Position numbers and translations under genes: made by a program
DNA from: Entonaema liquescens
Lineage: Eukaryota; Ascomycota; Sordariomycetes; Xylariales; Xylariaceae
DNA length: 64,000 bases
Assembly (NCBI GenBank): GCA_902805475.1
Contig: CADCSX010000003.1
Coordinates: forward strand, 2,666,001-2,730,000
Reading direction: 5' to 3'
Notes under the pieces: model-generated
The model's input: only the letters and a program-made list of their open reading frames with translations
Told to the model about the DNA's origin: nothing
Database searches by the model: none
Shown: piece by piece, positions 59,126 through 64,000 of the stretch
Layout: each line of letters starts with the position of its first letter
Numbering within the stretch: position 1 is the first letter of the stretch

Positions 59126-60180
59126 TTATTCAGGCTCTTGATCTTTCCATTTTTCTTGCACGGCAGCGACATCTAAGCCACATTCTCGCGCTTTTTCAAT
59201 TGTTTCCACTGCCCTGACGGCAATTGGAGCATCAATCATTATCCCATCAAGAGTCCAAGCCCCTCTCTTTGCCTCTGCGGCCTTCTTGTGCCCTATGTCA
59301 ACCCTGACAGCCCATTCAAGCTCCTTTTCGGAGGGGGAAAACCACTTTTGCACCATCTCAACCTGCTCAGGGTGGATGCACTGCTTGCCGTTGAATCCCA
59401 TCCCCTTTCCGTCTCGGCACTCTTCCTCTAGACGCTTTAGCCCTTGCTTCCCCTTATATGATGTGCATACCATATCTATCACGTTGGGAATGCCCCTGGC
59501 GCGGGCCGCCGTTACCATGGCGGACCGCGCATACAAGAACTCCTTGAGATCGGGGGTGCGGGTGAGGGACAAGTCGCGGGCGAAGTCCTCGGCGGCGAAG
59601 ATCATGCCGTTGAGGCGGGGGCCCTGGCAGATGGTCTCGAGGTTCATGATGGCGCGGGCGGTCTCGATGAGGGCCATGATGCGGTAGGGCTTTTCGCGGA
59701 CGAGGCCGGGCTCACGCTTGCGGAGGGCGTGGGAGACGGCGCGGAGGTCGCCGAGGACGTTGACCTTGGGCACTACGACGGTGTCGATGAAGGGGCACGC
59801 CGTCACCGCCTTGATGTCCTGCTCGAAGTAGGAGCTCGCAGGGCTGTTGATGCGCACCGCGATCTCGGTTATGCCCGCCGGCCGCTCGAGGAGCCCGCCT
59901 AGATGCGTCTTCAGCGCGGCCCGCGCGTCGGCCTTGGCCACGCCCGTTACCGAGTCCTCGAGGTCGTAGATTATCGTGTCGCATTTGAGCTCGACGGATT
60001 TGGCCATCATCCGAGGGGAGGATGCTGGGACTGTACAATACAACACTATCGATTAGAGACGGAAAAGAAAAAAAGATACTTTGGTTATCGAGGAATTGGT
60101 ATTTTTCGGAAGGTGTATATATATATTTATATCTTACCGTAGAGCAGGGCCCGGCGAAGGAAGCCTTTAGGGGCAGTCAT
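59126..60180 (-). CDS. HpcH/HpaI-family lyase, CitE/citramalyl-CoA lyase-like
   Basis: Two exons: complement(60138..60180) and complement(59126..60030), with a 107-bp intron (GTAAGA...GTACAG). The join gives MTAPKGFLRRALLYVPASSP and the product is 315 residues, near the size of human CLYBL (about 340). Family motifs: RALLYVPASSPRMM, DTIIYDLEDSVT, VRINSP, VVVPKVN, RIMALIETARAIMNL, MIFAAEDFARDL with the acidic metal-binding pair, and GFNGKQCIHPEQVEMVQ. Such enzymes cleave or form C-C bonds of CoA thioesters (citramalyl-CoA, malyl-CoA); the exact substrate is not predictable here. The N-terminus is short for a mitochondrial signal, so location is open. The 5' half (59520-60030) is strikingly GC-rich and the 3' half is not. 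It converges with the 870-residue protein gene (82 bp between stops). Confidence 0.9.
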
Positions 60181-63100
60181 GATGAACGGACTCGTAGGCT
60201 TATTTGATCTCCTTAGGATGTTGTGTTTGCGACGTCATTGTCGCAACTTTTTTTTTTTTTCTAATCTTTATCAGTGAACCCTTGAGATAGCGGGGGATCC
60301 TAGGATGCGTGCACGGGCCCGCTAGGTGAAAAATAGGGGCGCGTCTTATAGGTATCAAACGGCTCGGAGCTTCAATTACGCGCAGAATTTATAGCTGTTT
60401 CGATTGAGTTCCAATGGGTCAATTAACATATTAAAAATCCTATAAATGCCCATAATGGATTATATGAGCCAATTGTGTCAATTATTCGACAGTTGTCTTA
60501 TATATTGGAACGGCGCTACACCCAGGTTCTATCGCGCTCAAGAGGATTGAACGACAGCAACAGGCATAGGGGGACACCAATTTCGAATAATCCCATATGA
60601 AAGCTTGGATTTCACACTTATAGACATTATCGAAGCTTTTTAAGCTCGGGAGGCTTCCGAATGTCTAATAGGGACTGGTGTACTCCTATTGTCACCTTCC
60701 CCTTTTGTGCCACCAAGCTCATCACAATCGGCATCAAGCGCCTAGTTCCAGCTTTTCAGAACAGCCCAGACAACTCCACTACGAGCAGTACCCTTCCGAA
60801 AGCCTCTTATAGTTTCCTATGGCATGTAAGCTAGCTCCAATGGATATTTAGACCTTGGAAATGAATAATCACAAAGAGGTCTTACGCAGAACCTAGGAAC
60901 CTAAGATATGGAAATTCTCCGTGGTATTTACGAAGATAGAAATGCCACAGTACGGGACATCGTTTAGCTTAAGCGCAATGATTCCTCAGGGACATAGATT
61001 CCATCATGTCTCGCTTCCACAGAAAGTTGAATAGGACCGACACACGTATATACAGAGTTAAGCACTATTCCCAAACCAGAGAGTATGTATCCAGGATCAG
61101 ACGCATCACTCTCCCGCCTATATTCGGACCAACGGCAGCGAATTTCTTGATAGTATTCCAATGGATTCCCCCTTCGTCGAATTTGGCTAGGGACTGGATG
61201 CCAAGGGTCTGTCTTTGAGAAGATACGTCACAACATATTCACCGAAAGTGACATGTCCAAGGCAAACCCCGAAGCTAGGTAAGGTGATGCCATACCTTTA
61301 CTACAGAAACCAGAGGTCAAATCTACCGGCGACGGTAATATACCCCCCGCTTATGAGTAATATGGATACTCATCCGCGCTTAGTCGCCTATGACGAGTCG
61401 GTTTCAAGACGCGGGATTACTCGAGTTACTGCTTGACCATATCTGAGCTAAGTGTGCGAAGGAGACAAGTCAATCAAAAGCTGGGTGGGGGCCTCAAGAC
61501 GCATCTAGCACATGATTCACTTGGCTCATAGCCGATTTATTAGAAGACGTGATCAAAGAAGTGGCGAGGTAGCTGACACTGAAAACTCTTGCGGAGCCGA
61601 CCGCTTTCAACCACTACCATAAGATGGTTGTCTGACGAACCTAGGACACTCGAGCTCTCTGAATCAGAGTCCCGTATGGCCTTTAGAAAGGGCGGGTTTA
61701 TCAAAGGGGAATATGAGACGCCTCAAGTTGGTTACTTAGGCTTCTTAACAAGTATTCCTATTGGGCTATTGTACGGGCAGATGCTAGATGTCATTACCTA
61801 GGACCAGGCTTGAAACTGCGCTATACCCTTGGAAAAAGGCTCATTGCGCCCTCCATCTTGGAATAATTGCCAAGGTCACAATATACCGCCGTCACAACTT
61901 GCTTATCATCGTAATTATGGTAGAAATAAGGGGGTCGGCAGATAAATGTTCCCATAGAGAGGATTCGATCTTCTGTGGTCTACGTACGCCGGCACGATAT
62001 ACCCCTTTATCCGAGCAGAAGCATTACTTGCTAGGTTATCTTACTTTTCAAGTAACACCTAAAGTAATCGAGAAGATACTAATTTTAGGTTAGGTAGCCA
62101 TACCTTAGGCAGAGGAAGTCCAAAGCAAAAGATCAACATAAGTTAACTATACGAGGTAACAACCTAACTTAACTGGGGGAATTAGCGATGCAATTCGTCA
62201 GTGATGATAAGCTTGATCCGTGGATACTCTCTGGCATCTTCCTGCCAGCAATATTGACTGTGGAATGGTCCATGCTATTTCCATCACTCAAGGGCTTCCA
62301 GAAGAGCAGAAAATCACCATAGAACGCCCTAGACACAAAGGCGACTAAACTATATGTCATTCTAGCCCAGTGGGGTATTCTATTTTCAGCTACCGAATAA
62401 TGCCATATAAACAGGGACGGTAAGGCTTGATAATAAGGAAATACTGTCGACAACTCTAAAGCAGTCAACTAGGTACCTACCTAATCCACTATATTCACCG
62501 TTAGACAGGAAACATACAACCTCCAAATCGAGTTCTAGGCCGACCCGAGGAGGAGGATGATTGATAAACTATACAACATAGATCCTTGCCATCCAATTTT
62601 AGAACAGATTCAACTCTTCTAGGCCTACTTATTTTCTCCTTTCCCTCGGTCGTGGGGGGAGACAAAATAGTTTAAGCTGGGCACATATTTCTACCACGGC
62701 GCTGGTAGGAAATGCTGACGCTATCAATAGCATATGGTAGCGTGCTATGCTGCAGCTTGCAAACACAGTTTGACAAGGCCTGCGTAATCAAGCCAAGCTA
62801 GGGTGACGGATGAATGCATTACTAACGCGCGAAGTCTGGTTTGGTACCAGTGACGTGATGGCTCAAAGCCTGGAAGGGAGTCGAGGCATGTGTAAGCAAC
62901 CTATTGCGGTGTTCGGTGCTACTCGCTAGGCCTCAAGTCGGCGTTTCTACTGGGTGAGCATCCGCCGGGGTGCTCCAGGAGACGTCCGTGGCGAGCTGGA
63001 ACCGTCCAATGCCACATAATCCCAAGGCGCTCCGAAAGGAGGAATCTATCCAAGCTCCGTCCCCAGCCGGGTGGCATACGATATGATCTAGATTCTCAGT

Positions 63101-64000
63101 CGGCCATTCACTCTGACACCGGGAGACCATGTGGGCATACCCGAGTCACCGAACCTGATGTCAAGCTTACGACGATCCCACTCTAGACTCCCAAAAAGCC
63201 ACAAGGAAGATCCAACGGTGATTGGATACCGGCACTCTAGATCTGATCTATATCGTTCGATGAGCGGCCGCCTGTCGACCCTTTGGCGGACTCCGTGTTA
63301 TCTACGGCATCATATAGCGACCCTAGTCTCATCATGTTGCAGTGTATTTCGCAGTAGGATTGCGGCTCCCCGCACATCAACAAGATACTATCCTAGGAGT
63401 TGCGTCACTTGACAAGTAGTATCTATGTTGGTTTGAAAACGAAATGGCCTTTCACAAGCTCTGCTGAAAAGCTTCAAATATCGGTTCTCCAAAAAAAGGT
63501 TTGGACCCTGAGAATAGACGATGTTACGCTAGATCTATTTCTGGCATATTGTATTTTCCCGAAGCAGAATTCTCGGGACGAACTACCAGCTCCCAACCCC
63601 AATGCGGCGACGAAGCCTTATACCAACCATTGATCTAATGGCGTGACCCTCGGCCATTGGGCCCAAGTAACCTAGAATATCCTCTATCAGACCAGCCTCG
63701 AACGGCCAGTCTCCCGATTCTGCTTCTGGACAGCAGTGCAGCTTTCCTTTGTCCCCCAGTTCAAAGACTCATCCAGATTTTTCCAGATTCTCGGTTCTGC
63801 CAATATTGTTAGTCCCCTGCATGAAGCCAAACATATCGTGACATCTCGACGATGCTCCTCTACATGGCGACGAGTATCTCGAACCCACATGCCATGCTAC
63901 TGCATAGCGCAGTAGCTTGGGTCGGAGCCGTTGATTATATTGTTTGACGGATTGCTTCACATAAGCGAAAGAGTCTAAACGCTCGACCAGGACGAGTTCT
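60181..64000. other. 3.8-kb spacer with possible coding relics
   Basis: No gene I can support. Two minus-strand frames look somewhat protein-like: 60964-61200 (GNPLEYYQEIRCRWSEYRRE, GIVLNSVYTCVGPIQLSVEA) and 62169-62468 (LELSTVFPYYQALPSLFIWH, ENRIPHWARMTYSLVAFVSR); neither starts with ATG at a sensible place and neither extends. From about 62700 to the end the sequence is somewhat GC-richer with scattered open frames. These may be remnants of accessory genes. Confidence 0.45.

Overview
This window is nuclear DNA from a filamentous ascomycete (Pezizomycotina, probably Sordariomycetes; the class is an inference). Genes are interrupted by short introns (45-184 bp) with GTRAGT-like donors, CTAAC/CTAAT branch sites and YAG acceptors. 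The products are typical fungal proteins, and the spacers are rich in the TAGGTACCT-like words common in this group. There are no bacterial operons and I found no convincing tRNA or rRNA gene.

Layout. 0-6.6 kb: the 3' part of an unrecognised Met/Gln-rich protein gene, RIB4 (lumazine synthase, minus) and a MutL-family gene diverging from RIB4. 6.6-10.9 kb: gene-empty. 10.9-19 kb: a TRP-like/Flc 'spray' membrane protein, a Cys/Met-metabolism PLP enzyme and a membrane-anchored NodB polysaccharide deacetylase. 19-23.7 kb: AT-rich accessory tract with a decayed gene and a TA-flanked inverted-repeat element. 23.7-24.6 kb: a conserved fungal protein of unknown function. 28.5-38.8 kb: the densest block, with PWP1, PRP16, an acylphosphatase, a Tls1/C9orf78 homologue and a four-exon Cys-rich zinc protein. 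44-47.8 kb: a metallo-beta-lactamase-like protein and a penta-EF-hand protein. 49.9-52.4 kb: a ChaC-like gamma-glutamylcyclotransferase and an RRM protein. 56.3-60.2 kb: an 870-residue unknown protein and a CitE-like lyase. The rest is long, AT-leaning spacer.

How the genes relate. Most are unlinked housekeeping functions: riboflavin synthesis, mismatch repair, sulfur amino acids, ribosome biogenesis, splicing and glutathione turnover. The clearest grouping is PWP1/PRP16/acylphosphatase/Tls1: two divergent pairs whose inner genes converge, packed into 7.3 kb, with two spliceosome-associated factors (Prp16, Tls1) less than 1 kb apart.

Caution on sequence quality. Five conserved genes carry ten apparent single-base losses in total, nine of them in short homopolymer runs. 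This looks like assembly error rather than pseudogenisation. I found no strong candidate for a new multi-gene system. The most interesting non-routine items are the decayed gene at 20.2-21.5 kb and the inverted-repeat element beside it.
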